Assembly (NCBI GenBank): GCA_027924585.1
Contig: BSBM01000106.1
Span: 38,269,501-38,333,500, forward strand
DNA: 64,000 bases
From: Larix kaempferi
Taxonomy: Eukaryota; Streptophyta; Pinopsida; Pinales; Pinaceae
Reading direction: 5' to 3'
A model generated the notes under the pieces. That model saw nothing but the letters and a program-made list of their open reading frames with translations, made no database searches and was not told where the DNA came from. The position numbers were made by a program, and so were the translations under genes. This document shows positions 1 through 13,074 of the stretch, in pieces (the first letter of the stretch is position 1; every line of letters starts with the position of its first letter).

Positions 1-3000
1 TTGTTAATGTGGATCTTGAAAATCAAGGGCATCCAATGGCTAGATCTCCATAGATCTAAGATTGAACATGCATCACCAAATTGACCCAAGTGGGGCACAA
101 CCCTCAAAATGAGGAATGGGGCCCACAAGGTGAAAATCAATGAAGTGAAGCACTAGGGGTAGGTTATCAAATGTGAGGACCATGAATCAAGTGGGATCTC
201 ACCTACCCATGTACTAGATCTAGCTTAACTCAACCACCCAAGGAGGGCGATTTTACCCAAGGAAGGTTAAATGCCTTGAAAAGTGTGTCAAATGTAGCCC
301 AATCCACACCAAACTATAGATCCGAATTGTCGTGGATACTATAGAGGTGGGTTTTCAATATCTTTTCAAAAGCCAAGCTAGATCTGAGTAGATCTAAGAA
401 AAAGTGAAAAAGGAGGGTTTTAATCAATTAGGGTTTTATGATCTAGAATTCATGGATAAGCCAAGGAAGAAGAAGTCCATACCTTTGGAGTACACCTGGA
501 TGAAGAGATGAATGCTAGTTGAGATGAGGATTACTTTTGCAAAAGATCAAATGAAGAATTTTGAAGCCCTCTTGCCAAATCGATTTTCTCCAAGCCATGT
601 GTGTCCCTCTAACCTGTCAAAACCAAGGAGCAAAGCATCAATCAGTTTAACATGTTGAAGGTAGATACAAGCAAGAAAGAGATAAGCAAAGAATAGTTGG
701 TACAAAGACAAAACCACTCCATGTTTAACCAAAACGTCCTCCTCCAAGCTTGAAGGGTAGGCCTCCCCACCAATTCGCACTTGTCCAAAAACGCCTTCTC
801 AACCTGTAAAAAGTATGGCAAAGTATGCAAGATAGCTACAAGAGATCCTCCAGTGCAATGGACAAAAGCATTTACAATCAAAGCAACCAACATCCACTCC
901 AAGATCCAAGCATGTACTCCAAAAGATAGAAATTTATTCCAAGACCCAAGAGCCAAATTCTCTAGATGATTTTACAATGAGGGGGTCTCCTCCTTATATT
1001 GGATAATAAAGACCAAAACCTTAGATCTCAAAACCACTTTTTGAAATGAGTGGTTGAGATTAAAAGATCTCAATACATGATCAATGGCTAAGATGAAACA
1101 TAACAATATAACACATGGATCATTCAAATAATGATGATGTCATAGCTAAAAGATACTCAAGGAGGGTGACGTCATCCATTAGAGGGGGCAAAAGTACATG
1201 GGCCCACCTCATATGACTAGGACATGACACATGGAGCTCATGGTGGGGCTAGGAGGCATTAATCCTTGCTAGCTTATCTCCATGGCACAATAAAATAATA
1301 AAATATGTCCAAAATAAATACAAATGATCAAATCTGTCTTCAAAATCTGTGAGAGACATGCAGTAAAAGGCCTCCTGTGGCCTCTGTGGACCCCACTGAC
1401 TGATGAAAACTGGCTGGAAGATAGGGGGTTCACCTTGGAAGACCTCTATGAAGACCAAGTGCCAAAACCTTGCCTCAATTGCCCAAATCGAATTCCTCAG
1501 TGACCCTTTTTTTCCATTTCTGACCTGCCTCGGTAACTGTGAAAGTGCTGAAACTGCCTCCTAGGGCACCTGCGCTGCCAAACTGAGCCCACCAGGCTCT
1601 CCAGAAGGGGGGTAAATTGTAATATCAAGTGGCTGGACCACCCCCTCCTCATATAGCACCCTACGTGAACTGGCCTCTCATGGCCCCTATTGCTCAGGCT
1701 GGGAAATCAGCCCCAAATCTAGTCAACAAGTGGAAAACTGCATCTATCACTGTCAGAAGTGCTCGAAATTGAATGATAAGTGTCTCATTGGATTCAAAAA
1801 ATCCAAATCTACTAAGAATGTGTACTCATACACCATGGGTTGCCCTGATGGGAAAACTGTAGGGTCCTCCATATATGGACAGTGCATAATCTGATGATAT
1901 GAAGTAATAATAAAACCTGCTGAACTGCATCAATCACCATTTGAATCATATGTCCATCATATAGCATCATCATCAAGAGTATGTGGGACCATCAATCATC
2001 ATCCATAAGCATACATGGCCCACATCATCACGGATCCCAAGAAATGACCATAGTCAAACTGGGTTTGACTAGGTCAATATATAACCAAGGATAAATCATA
2101 TCAATAGACTAAGACATGTTCCTCTAATCATACTCACAGCTTAACTTAAAGTATAACATCATTTAGTGGCATTAATCATATTTGCATATTCCGTTGTTAT
2201 TTATATTCACTTGCACAATAGCTTAAATGACAAATTCACCCATTGGACATCGTCTAACTGCTAGCTAAGGATGGAGGCTAAGAACAAGGTTGGGCAAAGG
2301 GGGTGATTTGTCTAAGCTTAACTAAAAGACACTTTGGATTGGGAGAAAGGGGAAGCTACAAACTCTGTGCTGGACAAAATAAACACGGGGAATGGCTATG
2401 CCTCACAAATGGGTAAGTTGTTTAGAGAGTGCTTATTCAACTTAGGCATCATGTTTACTTTTTATAAAAGATGATCCAGTTACATTAGGATCCATTGATT
2501 TCATTTCATGGCCTTTTTGGCCTACATAACCCTTCGGATCTCAGGTGTGCTGATAAGCACAACTAATTGCAACTTGCATCCAGGGCATGTTTATACATAT
2601 ATAAGGTCAGCAATTGTTTAGATATAGAATTTAAGAACCATTGCTTTTTTGGACCTTTCTTATACTCTTTGAGGAGTATTTTTAGCAGTTCATCGCTCTT
2701 GCCCTTTTTAGATTCCATGGGTGAATCTACATAAGTTTCCATAAGTAGTACATGAGCTTTCAGTTTTAGCCAACAACATCTCAAGTGACTAGGGGGAATT
2801 CGTGCCAGTGCCAGACATTGGGACAACCGACAGGAATGATTTAGGCCTACAATCCAACTTACCAAAGGCAAGTTCTGTCACCAACTCAGAGCCGAGACAC
2901 TAAACAAATAGGGATGCGGTCCAAACACAGAGGTAGTAAAAAGAGAAGTCCTCAATATCAGAAAGTCAAGTAAGACAACTCAAGGGTTAAGGCAAAATAA

Positions 3001-5640
3001 GGAAAGTCATGGATGGATGGAGTCAAGTGAATGTGGAGCCTAAGCTAGCAGACAACTAGTGTCAAGAAAGACTATATGTATGCAAGGTAGTAAACCAGTG
3101 AGTTTTGTCAAACAACCTAAATGAGCCAGTAAAATGTCCATTTTATGATTTATCAGTTTATAAAGTTTGCCCCATCATGAATCATATACCAAGCTAATGC
3201 TATGAACATGACTAAAGCAACAAGATAATAATCCACAGTCAATGATCAGAAATCCATAGGTCATACAACATCATCATAAGAATAATCATCATATATCATC
3301 TTAAACACTACTGCAATACATCTCTAGGCACTAAACTGAAACTGTATGGAATAAAGGGTCACATCGGTCATCAAATCTGAACTCTCAAGGCTCAGCCTTG
3401 ACACAAGGTCTACCATAAGTCTGAATAATACACTACTCTGATCATGAGTGATCTCAAAATATAGAGTCATCATAGCCAAGCTCTGAATAATCTAAGCTCT
3501 GGAATGTGTAGATATCTGCTAAGCAAGAATAGTAGCACTAGCCCTGCTACTATGGTGTGATAACAGAAACCACACTTTGATTGGAGAATAAATCTTTTCA
3601 TTTCAGAATGCGCCATGAATTATATGTTGATTAGGGGCTCCAAAAGAGAGAGATCTCCAAATCCAACCATGAGTTCAAATGAGGAAGAGGATCTATTTAT
3701 ATAGGAGAATAGCTCACCTTCCTTTACAATAAAATAACAATAAATTTCTAGATCTAGCCTAGGGTGGAGTAAACAATGAATAATATCAATATGTACTAAA
3801 AACCCGAACAATCTCCTAACAAATGCATAAAAGGTGGTCAAAAGCCACATGTACAATTTATGAGATACCCAAGGCCTCAATGGATGAGGGGCGCTTGTTC
3901 CAAGTGAGGAACAAATGCCAAAGAAAAAGCTTCAAAGCCCTTCAAAAGATATCATTCCAATAGAAGATTGTCCAAGGCGATGAAAAAGACCTAGATCCTA
4001 GGGCTTTGACCCTAGATCCCTCCAAAATGCAATGGCTTTCCTTAGATCACGTGCAGGACAGCTCAAACCCTAACCATGGCCTCCAAAGGCTAGCGATCCA
4101 AGGTGTAAGAACCAAAGGACTGAAGGATCCAATAAAGGCATGATAGATGACGAACACTATCCTTCAAAGGCTGAATACTGGAGAAAACACGTTTTAACAG
4201 GCTAATTGTTGTCTGAGGACAAGGCAAACAATGGTAAGTAGTCAGCTCTAATGCAATCACCCCTCATGAGACAAACCCCAGATCTGAATGCGTTCATAAA
4301 GGAAACCCTTTATAGGCTGGTCATTTCATTATACTGTGTGCAGGTATGATAACATGGACTGCAAATCAAGCCATAAACCCTGATTACTGCCAAACTGTTA
4401 CAGGCCACCGTCATATAGGATCATTTAATCAGCTGTTTGATATCTTTTACCACACAGGAATACCCCTTTGGGGCTGCTGCTACAGGAAACCATCACATAT
4501 CAGTGCCCAGAAATGCTTCTTACTGCTGCTACAGGAAGAGTCTCATCTTTAGATTGCTTACCCAACTGTTTGGCACTCTCTAATTCCCAGGAAAGCAGGG
4601 TTTAAGGCTGCTGTCATAAGAAACCACCACATATTCAGATATTCTGCTCAGATCATATTCCGACTTGAAAAAATGCTGCTCACTGCTGTCTTTCATGCAC
4701 AGGTCTGCCCAGATTTGCTGTCTTTAAGAGCCTATCTCACAAACTGACCTCATTTAGTATATATATACCATTACCAACTGAGATCAAAAGTGCTCTGAGT
4801 CGGTCTCATTCCTCAAAGATACAGGTCGGCTCCAGATTCAGCTAACACATGCTTGACAGGTCGGCTCTTGCCCAAAATTTGTATTAATCTGAATTAAAAT
4901 TTTGCCTGCTTCATATGGCAAAAAGACCTTCATAGGCTGGACGTCTTCCTTCTTTCACTGTGTCAATGATATAAGGATTTGGTGTGTGAGTTGGGAGAAA
5001 TTCTGTTGTTTATTTGGCCGCAGCTGCTTGGTCCAAGTGTGCACTAAACCCCACCATAAACTGAGCGCTTACTTAACCAAGTGAAAAGAGCAAACTACAA
5101 GTGGATTGTTGCCCTGTAACAGTGTCTGAGATCATTCTACAGGGCTCCCCTGACACGAGTGAAAAATAGATATGCTAGCCTTTCTTTATCAAGCACCTCA
5201 TAAAATATTCTGCTGCATGCTTATAGTTTGAAACTTCATTAGCTCTGGAATTATTAGTCTGCTGTGACCTACATCTCTTTTTTAAACACAAAGAGATCAG
5301 AAATAGGTCTGGGGGTTTTGTGATCCAAAATATGTTTCTTCCTGACCAATCTTCAATCAAGATGCTGATGATTGAGTGGCAAATGCATTGCATGATATCA
5401 TTAAAGCAGAGAATCTTGATGACCAGTGCCTGGCCCACCTCCAGTTCTTTGATTTCAGACACACTTCCAAGATGCCACTGAAGGGCATCATGAATTTGCT
5501 ATTCATATCATAATGCTACAGGATCCGTTGAGGTTATGGCTTTGACTGGAGAATCTGATTTGTTTATTTCCTGATGTTATCATCTCATATAATGCACTGC
5601 CGTTTGATCTCATCACAACTACAAACAAGTCTTCGAATTC
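1..5640. other. No recognisable gene; probably old repeat sequence
   Basis: I find no conserved protein motif in either strand. Short open frames are unrelated to each other and lack domain signatures. The texture (TATTGTAAT stretches, gatct-rich words at 1-480, recurrent ctgctacaggaa words at 4470-4620) suggests decayed LTR-element noncoding sequence. I could not pair any LTRs here. Confidence 0.4.
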
Positions 5641-5779
5641 TGCCCCTAATATGATGTTGCTGACTGTAGGAACCAGCAATCTTAAGGAATCGTCTTATTA
5701 TTCAAATACGTCAGCATGTACCCCCTGGCTAAGATGTGATAAAAATCACAACTGGGCATCCATACAAAATGGGGGGAAA

Positions 5780-5975
5780 AAGGCCGAAGGTATCAAAACC
5801 TTGTTTAAGGCAGTAAACTCATTGGTGAAGGCAGTTGCAGGAGTAGTTTGTTCAACACCATTTAAGGCTGGGGATTGGTTTTTCATTTTGGGTTTGACAG
5901 TGGTTCCCTTGGATGATACCAAACTCATCTTGGGATAGGATTTTCTAAGGCTGGCTAAAGACATCCCCGTGCCCC
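5780..5975 (+). pseudogene. Ty3/gypsy aspartic protease-region remnant
   Basis: The frame reads FKAVNSLVKAVAGVV, then LTVVPLDDTKLILG, a stop codon (TAG at 5936), then DFLRLAKDIPVPHK. The order (xKAVNS..., VVPLDD.K..LG.DFL, ...PVPH) is what I recall for the retropepsin region of plant Ty3/gypsy polyproteins. It ends abruptly at 5975 where the LINE tail starts, so it is the oldest layer of the nest. No gag or RT was found next to it. Confidence 0.6.
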
Positions 5976-6936
5976 ATAAGATAAGATAAGATAATTTTAT
6001 TAATGTCTAACAAATGACCACAAAAGTAGGTCAATGTGATTGTTAGGTACCAAGATGTCAATACAAAGTGGGATCTCCAAGGCGAAGCCCACTCTGAATT
6101 GGCCTAAAGGAATACAAAGATCATTGTCCAATGTCAGAATGTGTAGTGGGGCTGAATAATGAGACTGCCCCTCAGATCCATGAAATGTAAGCATAAAAGG
6201 CCATCTTTGGACGTAACCTGCCTTGAGGGTTGATCCATGTGACTTGCACATACTGCTTATAGATGTCATCTTGAATGATTTTGTTCTTATCATCTTGAAT
6301 GATTTTGTTCAACTCTTGCCTGGTAGGCTAGAGGTGACTAGGCGCATCTAGAGAATATTGAAATGGGGGAAGACAATCTATCATAATACTAGTCGATTCC
6401 AAAAGAGCCAAAACTCTTGCATACCAACTTTGAGTTTGGTCTCAAGGGCTAGCAGAGGAAATCGACTCCAATGATTGATAGGCCAAGTACGGGTAGCGGT
6501 CTCGCACCTGCATCGAGTTGGGTAAGCTCTAAAGGCAGTGTAAGAATGAGACTAGGCATAACATTGTCACAAGCCGAAAGGGTTGGGCTCCAAATTCCGC
6601 GCGTATGATATACTGAGGTATTGTCTGCTCGCATATGATGATGCGACGAAGGAGAAGGATCTGCACTCACTCAACAGAGGCCCAATCAGAGTCAAGTAGA
6701 CAAGGCCCCAAACCTCTAAGCTGTAAAGAACTTTGAGTCGTATGATTGTCCATGAGAGACATCTTGACAAGATGTCCTGAAGATGATGTCTAAAACATTA
6801 TCGCTCAAGAAGTGCTAAGGATCCATACCCCTTGTTGACATAGGGCAGAAGGGCATGCCACAAAGTAAGACGATGCCCAGTGAACTGTACCCTCAAATAA
6901 GTGTAAGAGCAAGTGATCTCAATCTCCTCCCCTCTA
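5976..6936 (-). mobile_element. LINE (non-LTR retrotransposon), 3' part
   Basis: Read on the minus strand this is the downstream half of a LINE ORF2 broken by frameshifts. Recognisable pieces are RGEEIEITCSYTYL at the right edge, NKGYGSLALLE, VLYSLEVWG..., AEFGAQPFRL-like, RDRYPYLAYQS, and LRPKMAFYAY near the 3' end. The 3' terminus is a short simple repeat, (ATAAG)3 on the + strand at 5976-5990, as in RTE-type LINEs that end in microsatellite tails rather than poly(A). Its upstream part continues at 18701 on the far side of the Copia nest, and the reading joins exactly at the AAAAG duplication. A 21-bp unit is duplicated at about 6270-6311. Confidence 0.8.
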
Positions 6937-7309
6937 AAAAGTGTTAATTTTTCATACAATTATAGCATAATAATTCAATTGCATAAGATCAATAGGACCA
7001 CTAGAAGAAAGACAAAGCACAGAAACAAAGAACATGAGAATTTATCATGGGAAACCCAATCGGGAGAAAACCCAGCAACCTTCGTATAGATATGAATAAT
7101 TCCGAGAACAGAGTACAATGATGAGAGAGATAAAGAAGAAAGTCTCTTTAAGTAAAACCCCAAAATAGCTTCTCTTTTCTGCAGATGCGAGCTCCTCTCC
7201 AAGTGATGCGAACTTGTATGAGTGATTGATTGTGTCAATTGAGGAACATAGCCTCTCTATTTATACACTTGCCAAACTGGCCTTTTCCCTAACTGGGCCG
7301 ACTTGTCTT

Positions 7310-7880
7310 TGTTAAGATTCAATATGCTAAGATAGATAACATCAGTATTCCATTCAATTTCACAACAATAGCATATACAGGATCATTGAAAGAGCAACAA
7401 GCACAGCATAAACACAAGTGACACAATTTATCCTAGGAAACCCTCATGGGGTAGAAAACCCAACAAAACTTCCTCAATATAGATGATCAAAAGTACAAAG
7501 ATGAAATCCCCAAACCAGAGCTCCTTCTCCTCCTTTGCAGATCTCTCTCTCTCCTATGCGAATTCACAAGTTAGTGAGTGTGTTAAATGAGGAACACACC
7601 TTCTCTATTCATACTTTACTTTCACTTGACTTTTTCCCTAACTAGGTTGGCCCCAACAACTTAACCACTCAACATAACGCTGATTGGGTCGACTCCTCTA
7701 GGGTACTTAAACACCCCATTACAAATGACTCTTAGGGGATCTATTTCCCCGAATTACATGGGAGGATTTATCTCAATGACTTTACATAATAATAACATCC
7801 CGACGGAGGAATAAAACATCTCTGGATGAATAATAATAAAGTACAAATAGAATATTCTTTGAAGTTACAATATTTCAACA
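7310..7880 (-). repeat. 3' LTR of inner Copia
   Basis: 571 bp, starts tgttaagattc and ends tatttcaaca on the + strand. Matches 13075-13642 closely. Confidence 0.93.
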
Positions 7881-8096
7881 CTCCCCCTTCACGAGAAGGA
7901 TATTCTAACAACATTTGCAGGAGCAAGGAGTCATCAACTACATCACAATGATACATCTATAAATCATTGGAATTTTTCTTCAATCATCATTAGTAACTCA
8001 AACAACTACTGGAACATCTTCAATATCTTCAATACTGGAACAGCAACATCTTCAGTATTGAGTCTTCATCTTTTGCAGCACTTGATCACTTGATCA

Positions 8097-8455
8097 GCTA
8101 CAACAACATCATTTGGACCTCCCGATCAACAGCATCATCTAGATCTCTCGATCAACAACATCATCATTTGGATCTCTCGATCAACATCGTCTAGATCTCT
8201 CGATCAACAGCATCGTCTAGATCTCTCGATCAATAGTATCATCATCTGGATTTCCTGATCAACATCATCATCATCTGGATCCCCCGATCAACAACATCAT
8301 CATCTGGATCTCCCGATCAACAACATCATCATCTGGATTTCTCGATCAACAACATCATCATCTGGATCTCCCGATCAACAGCATCATCTGGATCTCTCGA
8401 TCATCAGCATCATCATCTGGATCTCTCGATCAACAGCATCATAATCTGCAATACA
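8097..8455. repeat. Tandem array with the word catcatctggatctc
   Basis: About a dozen units of 25-30 bp with the consensus words gatcaacaacatcatc and tggatctcccgatcaa. They lie in the 3' UTR of the inner Copia, between RNase H and the 3' LTR. Confidence 0.9.
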
Positions 8456-8796
8456 CATGATCCAATTATGGGATGATCAATCCCTCTCACTTTAGGACAT
8501 AAGTCCAAGGATGATACAATCTTGATCCACTTACGAGATGATCAATCCCTATCAATTTAAGACACCATATCATGTCTAGGGACGATGCAATCCAGATCTA
8601 CTTACGGGATGATCAATCCCTATCAATTGAAGACACCATATCATGTCTAGGGACGATGCAATCCATATCTACTTACGGGATGATCAATCCCTCTCACTTT
8701 AGGACATAAGTCCAAGGATGATGCAATCCTGATCTGCTTACGGGATGATCAATCCCTCACTTTAGGACATAAGTCCAAGGATGATGCAATCCGGAA
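8456..8796. repeat. Tandem array with the word gggatgatcaatccct
   Basis: Four to five units of roughly 65-75 bp sharing acgggatgatcaatccct, ggacataagtccaaggatg and atgcaatcc. Each unit has small inverted repeats (gggatgatcaatccc; ggacataagtcc). Confidence 0.85.
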
Positions 8797-9035
8797 CCAC
8801 AGTGCCAGTCGTTTTTCATACTGGATGTGACTTAGATCAAATCTAGGATTTACCACCACAGAGCCAGTCCTTTTTCATACTGCATGTGACCTAGATCAAA
8901 TCTAGGATTTACCACCACAGAGCCAGTCCTTTTTCATACTGGATGTGAACTAGATTAAATCTTGGATTTACCACCACAGAGACAGTCCTTTTTCATATTG
9001 GATGTAACCTAGATTAAATCTAGGATTTACCACAC
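8797..9035. repeat. Tandem array of four 59-60-bp units
   Basis: Units share accaccacagagccagtcc, ttttcatactggatgtgac and ctagatcaaatctagga. The last word is itself a near-perfect inverted repeat. Confidence 0.88.
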
Positions 9036-9200
9036 AACATCATCACATTCTCGGAGACAAGTGTCTATGGATCACTTTAAGGATATATGTCCAGGGATGA
9101 TATAATCCCACTGCAACATCAACAATATCTTTCACGGAGACAAGAGTCTACGGATCCCTTTAGGACACATGTCCAGGGATGATACAATCCCACTCGTCAA
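9036..9200. repeat. Two-copy repeat of about 85 bp
   Basis: Both copies share cggagacaagtgtctatgga and atgtccagggatgat, and end aatcccact. They continue the array landscape in the inner Copia 3' UTR. Confidence 0.75.
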
Positions 9201-9223
9201 CTTAGATCAAGTCTAAGGACCAT

Positions 9224-9405
9224 TCATCGACCTCATTTTCGGTACAGGTATCCTCATCATCGACCTCATCGTCGGTACAGGCATCCTCATCATCGACCTC
9301 ATCGTCGGTACAAGTATCCTCATCATCGATACATGTATCCTCATCATCGATACACGTATCCTCATCATCGACCTCATTGTCGATCCAAATATCATCATCG
9401 ACCAT
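9224..9405. repeat. Short-unit array: tcatcatcgacctcatcgtc / gtatcctcatcatcgat
   Basis: 18-36-bp units based on cctcatcatcga. On the minus strand it reads as an Asp/Glu/Cys/Thr-rich frame (DDEDTC, DDEVDDED), which I take as a by-product of the triplet-like repeat and not as a gene. Confidence 0.85.
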
Positions 9406-9577
9406 ATCACTCCCCCTTTCGAGCAGTGTCCTTTTGAACTACACCAAGCTTGTCTCGGAAATACTCAAACTTTACTTGAGATAGAGATTTGGTCAATACA
9501 TCAGCAACTTGCTCATTAGTGCTCACATACTTGAGCTTTATAGCTCCTTTCTGCACCATATCCCGTATATAGAAATA

Positions 9578-10102
9578 TCAGATCTCTATGTGCTTTGACT
9601 TATCATGGAACACTGGATTCTCCGTCATCTTGATACAACTCTGGTTGTCACACAGGATCATAGTGGAGTCCATCTCTAAGTCAAATAGTCTTGATAACAG
9701 CTTCCGAAGCCATATGGATTCGCAACTAGCAGAGCAAGCTGCTATATATTCCGCTACAGCTGTGCTGAGAGCCACACTGGATTGCTTCTTGCTAAACCAC
9801 GAGATCATAGCAGATCCCAGACAATAATATCCACCCGATGTGCTCTTTCTGTCTGAGACGCTTCCAGGCCAATCTGTATCTGTATAACCATACAATCTGA
9901 AGTCATGATCTCCAAGATAATATAGTCCAAATTCTATCGTACCTTTTAGGTACCTCATCACATGCTTTGCAGCTACGAGGTGAACATATCTAGGCTCAAC
10001 TAGATATTGACTCAGGGTGTTGACAACAAAGCATATATTTGGCCTGGTATTCGTTAAATGCATCAATGAACCAATCATCTGTCTGTAAACTGTAGAAACC
10101 AC
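9578..10102 (-). pseudogene. Copia RT C-terminus and RNase H of the inner element
   Basis: Reads VYRQMIGSLMHLTNTRPNIC, then YLKGTIEFGLYY, YTDTDWPGSVSDRKSTSGGY, SSVALSTAVAEYIAACSA, CDNQSCIKMTENPVFHDKSK. These are the standard Copia RNase H blocks with the catalytic D/E residues present. The frame stops after SKHIEI where relatives continue. It is the only long coding block left in this element. Upstream (10361-10815) are scrambled RT scraps with frameshifts (DDKTVLLNGVIEE corresponds to the MDVKTAFLNG region). Confidence 0.88.
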
Positions 10103-10360
10103 TGTCCATCATCCCAGATCTCTACTTCACATTTTCCTTGGCTAAGGAAAAATCTCATTTGATCTCAGCCACATATCTAATCACAAGAATCATGCCAAGA
10201 TTCTTTAACTCTGAGATCTACTCCCTCTGAAGTGGAGTATTGTCCTCCCTCTGTGATTGAACATCACGCACACTCTGCATTGAGTGATCTTCTGCATATC
10301 TATCTGTGCCATCTCCCGTCAGATGGGTCTATTGATATGAGCCTTAAGATCACTCGAACT

Positions 10361-10815
10361 CTATGGTGAGTTCCTTCTTGCTTCCATCTGAGAGAAGCAT
10401 GTCATCTGTATATAGAAACCCTCTTCAACCTTGTAGCAAAGGTTGAAATCCACAGCACCTGTGGTGATCATCAAGCTCATCAAATGACTACGATCTTGGG
10501 TACCTGTATAACCCGTACAAAGCCTTCTTCTATCAATCCTGGGAGTTTGCTCAATTTGCACTTCTTCAATTACACCATTCAAGAGAACGGTCTTGTCATC
10601 CATGGGTGTAATCTATCTCTGGAAGTGTGTCTAGCCACTTGGAGCAAACATCTCGTCATGATCCTCTCCTTCTTTCTAAGGGAATCCTCTAGCCATGAGC
10701 CTTCTATAGTACGTTTGATTTGTAAGTCTTCTTGTTGAACATCCATCACTTGTTCTTTGGAACAAGTGTTCACCATCCTTCTTTTGTATAGCACATGATC
10801 TTTCCTACAAATCAA
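10361..10815 (-). pseudogene. Scrambled Copia RT fragment of the inner element
   Basis: Short minus-strand stretches recall the RT region VKTAFLNGVIEE and the KKARFVARG...KEGxDY region, but spread over different frames with large internal deletions. The YVDD box is missing. Confidence 0.6.
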
Positions 10816-13074
10816 ATTGAATTACATGATTAGTAACACTTCATAATCATCAAAGCATGTTGACATTTCAACAATAACCTGTTATGCATACTAATATGAT
10901 TCACATAGTTATGCAACTATCTTGACCAATACTTTGGCACAACACTTTTCCATATCCTGTATGCATACAGTGGCTATCTAGATGCCTTCCATCTCTACCA
11001 GAACATACTATCAAGAGCGTGCACAGCTCCCAGCATGTCAGTAAAGAGGTTTCATTCTAAACAAGCAACAATGGAATGTTTGTCTAACTTACGCATCATA
11101 TGCATATTAGTAGTATATTGTTCAATGCTATATGAATGCTTACACTATGCATGATATATTTTAGGAATACAAATATGCATACAACTATTACGAGCAATAT
11201 CATTGACTATTCAGAGATTCAAGAAGTAATTCAAAATTCAAATAACAACTCAAATACTTATCTTTTATGTTTGTGTGGTTGCCTCCCTCTTGATCTCTAT
11301 TTTTCCCTTTATGATAGCATCATGATTATATGTCTTTGAACTTCTATCCATCCTGGACCACTATGCATGCTTAAGTGTGCACTAGTGTCATCATTGTGTC
11401 ATCCTCAAGATCTCATGCATAATCATACATTCATTAGTATAATCTCAATACTATCAAAACATTATGATTCTAAATAAGCTTAAACATGTATGGTCATGAT
11501 CATTTTATACACAAGTATACTTATCTAACATCCTCACACAAAGTAGGATTCTAACTCGATATAGGAAAAACATACCTGGATTAGCATGCTTGCTAGTTAT
11601 GTCTAAAACAATATCTTCTTTGTTCTCTTCAATGATTTAGAGACCTTGTGCTAGTAACCTACATATCTCATAAGTTAAGCATAGTAGAACCAAATCATAC
11701 ATACCTCGTAAGTAGAGCTTCTATGTGATCAAAGACTGTGGATGAGTCTTTGTCTTCATGTCATCATGGTCATATATTCTTGATCTAGAATTTGATTTGT
11801 CTTTCTTGATGTATCTTTCATGTTAGCAGACAACATCATCCTCATACAACACCACAAGTGCATTAGTACAATCATAAGTGTCATAACCCTAATCAATGAA
11901 TGTCTTCTATCATTCACATGCATTCATACTTTTACTAAGGTGATCAGATAATCTAAAATTAATCATGATTGTACTAACCTTGATAATATGAAGACAAACA
12001 TATCATGAACTTAATCATGAAACATATTTCAAAACATACCTGTATCTTCTCAAGTCATACCTGTCGAGATTGCTTGTAGTCTTCTCTCTAAGGGTAAAAC
12101 CCTAACCATCCAAGGTAGATCACTTGTAAATATCTTATATAGGTTCATGGTGCTAGGATGATAGAATATCAGTGCCATTTAAACCTCGTTCATTGTTGCC
12201 TTATGAGTCTCCCAATTTTGCTAGGGTTTCTTCTCACTTGGAAACCCTAATTTTCAATCCCCTTCCTCTCACAACATTTTGATGGAGGATTAATATCTAT
12301 GATGAATGGATTCCAAATCCATTTTCAAAATTTACAATGTTGCATCGGGTGTCTCCAACATTGTATCAGGTCATGCCATACCTAAAAACTGAAAAACCTA
12401 AGTGAGAGCTTCTTCCTCCTCTTCTTTGATTTCCTCCGTTGAGCCATTTCAGATGTGCCGTATTGTTTCTGGTGTATCTCTTGAAATTTCGGATCTGTTG
12501 GGTCTGAAACTTCGGCTTGTGGTAGCTTGACCTGTCATCTTTCCAACCCCACAGGTTTGAGCTTCATTGGATTCTCCATCAAAGAGATATGCTCAGTTTT
12601 CCAACATGACCTAATTAAGGGATGAAACAACATAGTGAACTTGTACGGAGTGCCACATGTCACTGTTTCAACTTCGACCTCTGAAACTCAGACGTGTGAA
12701 ACTACAGTCCGTGCCCTAACGACCACTTTTTACAAAATTCCATTTGGAGCTTCCTATCCCGAGATATGACTTTTTCACCTAGGTCACCTGTTTAGGGCTG
12801 CATTTTGGAAGAGGCAGAAACCCTAACTTGTACGAATCATATCATAGGAAGTACAACGAATTTGAGGCTGATACTCGAACACAAGGTACAGGAAATTTTT
12901 TATCTTCGGCCTGTCCAAGTTTCAGATCTCGAACCTTCGCCAAAATTGATTTATAGCGAAAGTTCCACAATGACTAGGTTTTGCTATAGAAAACCCTAAC
13001 TTTCAAATTGTCGCAAGTGAAACAAGTGTCGTAAGTGCCATACATTGCCTTCCTTCAGGAGAGCTCTGATACCA
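10816..13074. other. Noncoding filler in the inner Copia
   Basis: A/T-rich, no conserved protein in six frames. Lies where gag, protease and integrase would be. The last 800 bp next to the 5' LTR look like untranslated leader. Confidence 0.6.

Noticed and set aside
5651-5938. 95-codon + frame as an independent gene
   Set aside because: Only its 3' half resembles anything (Ty3/gypsy protease region), and it is truncated by the LINE. Treated as a remnant.
8097-9035. Regular direct repeats that resemble a CRISPR array
   Set aside because: Units are contiguous without unique spacers, degenerate, and sit inside a plant retrotransposon.
9202-9410. Acidic DDEDTC repeat protein
   Set aside because: Two minus frames are open over the same array. 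It is explained by the cctcatcatcga repeat.
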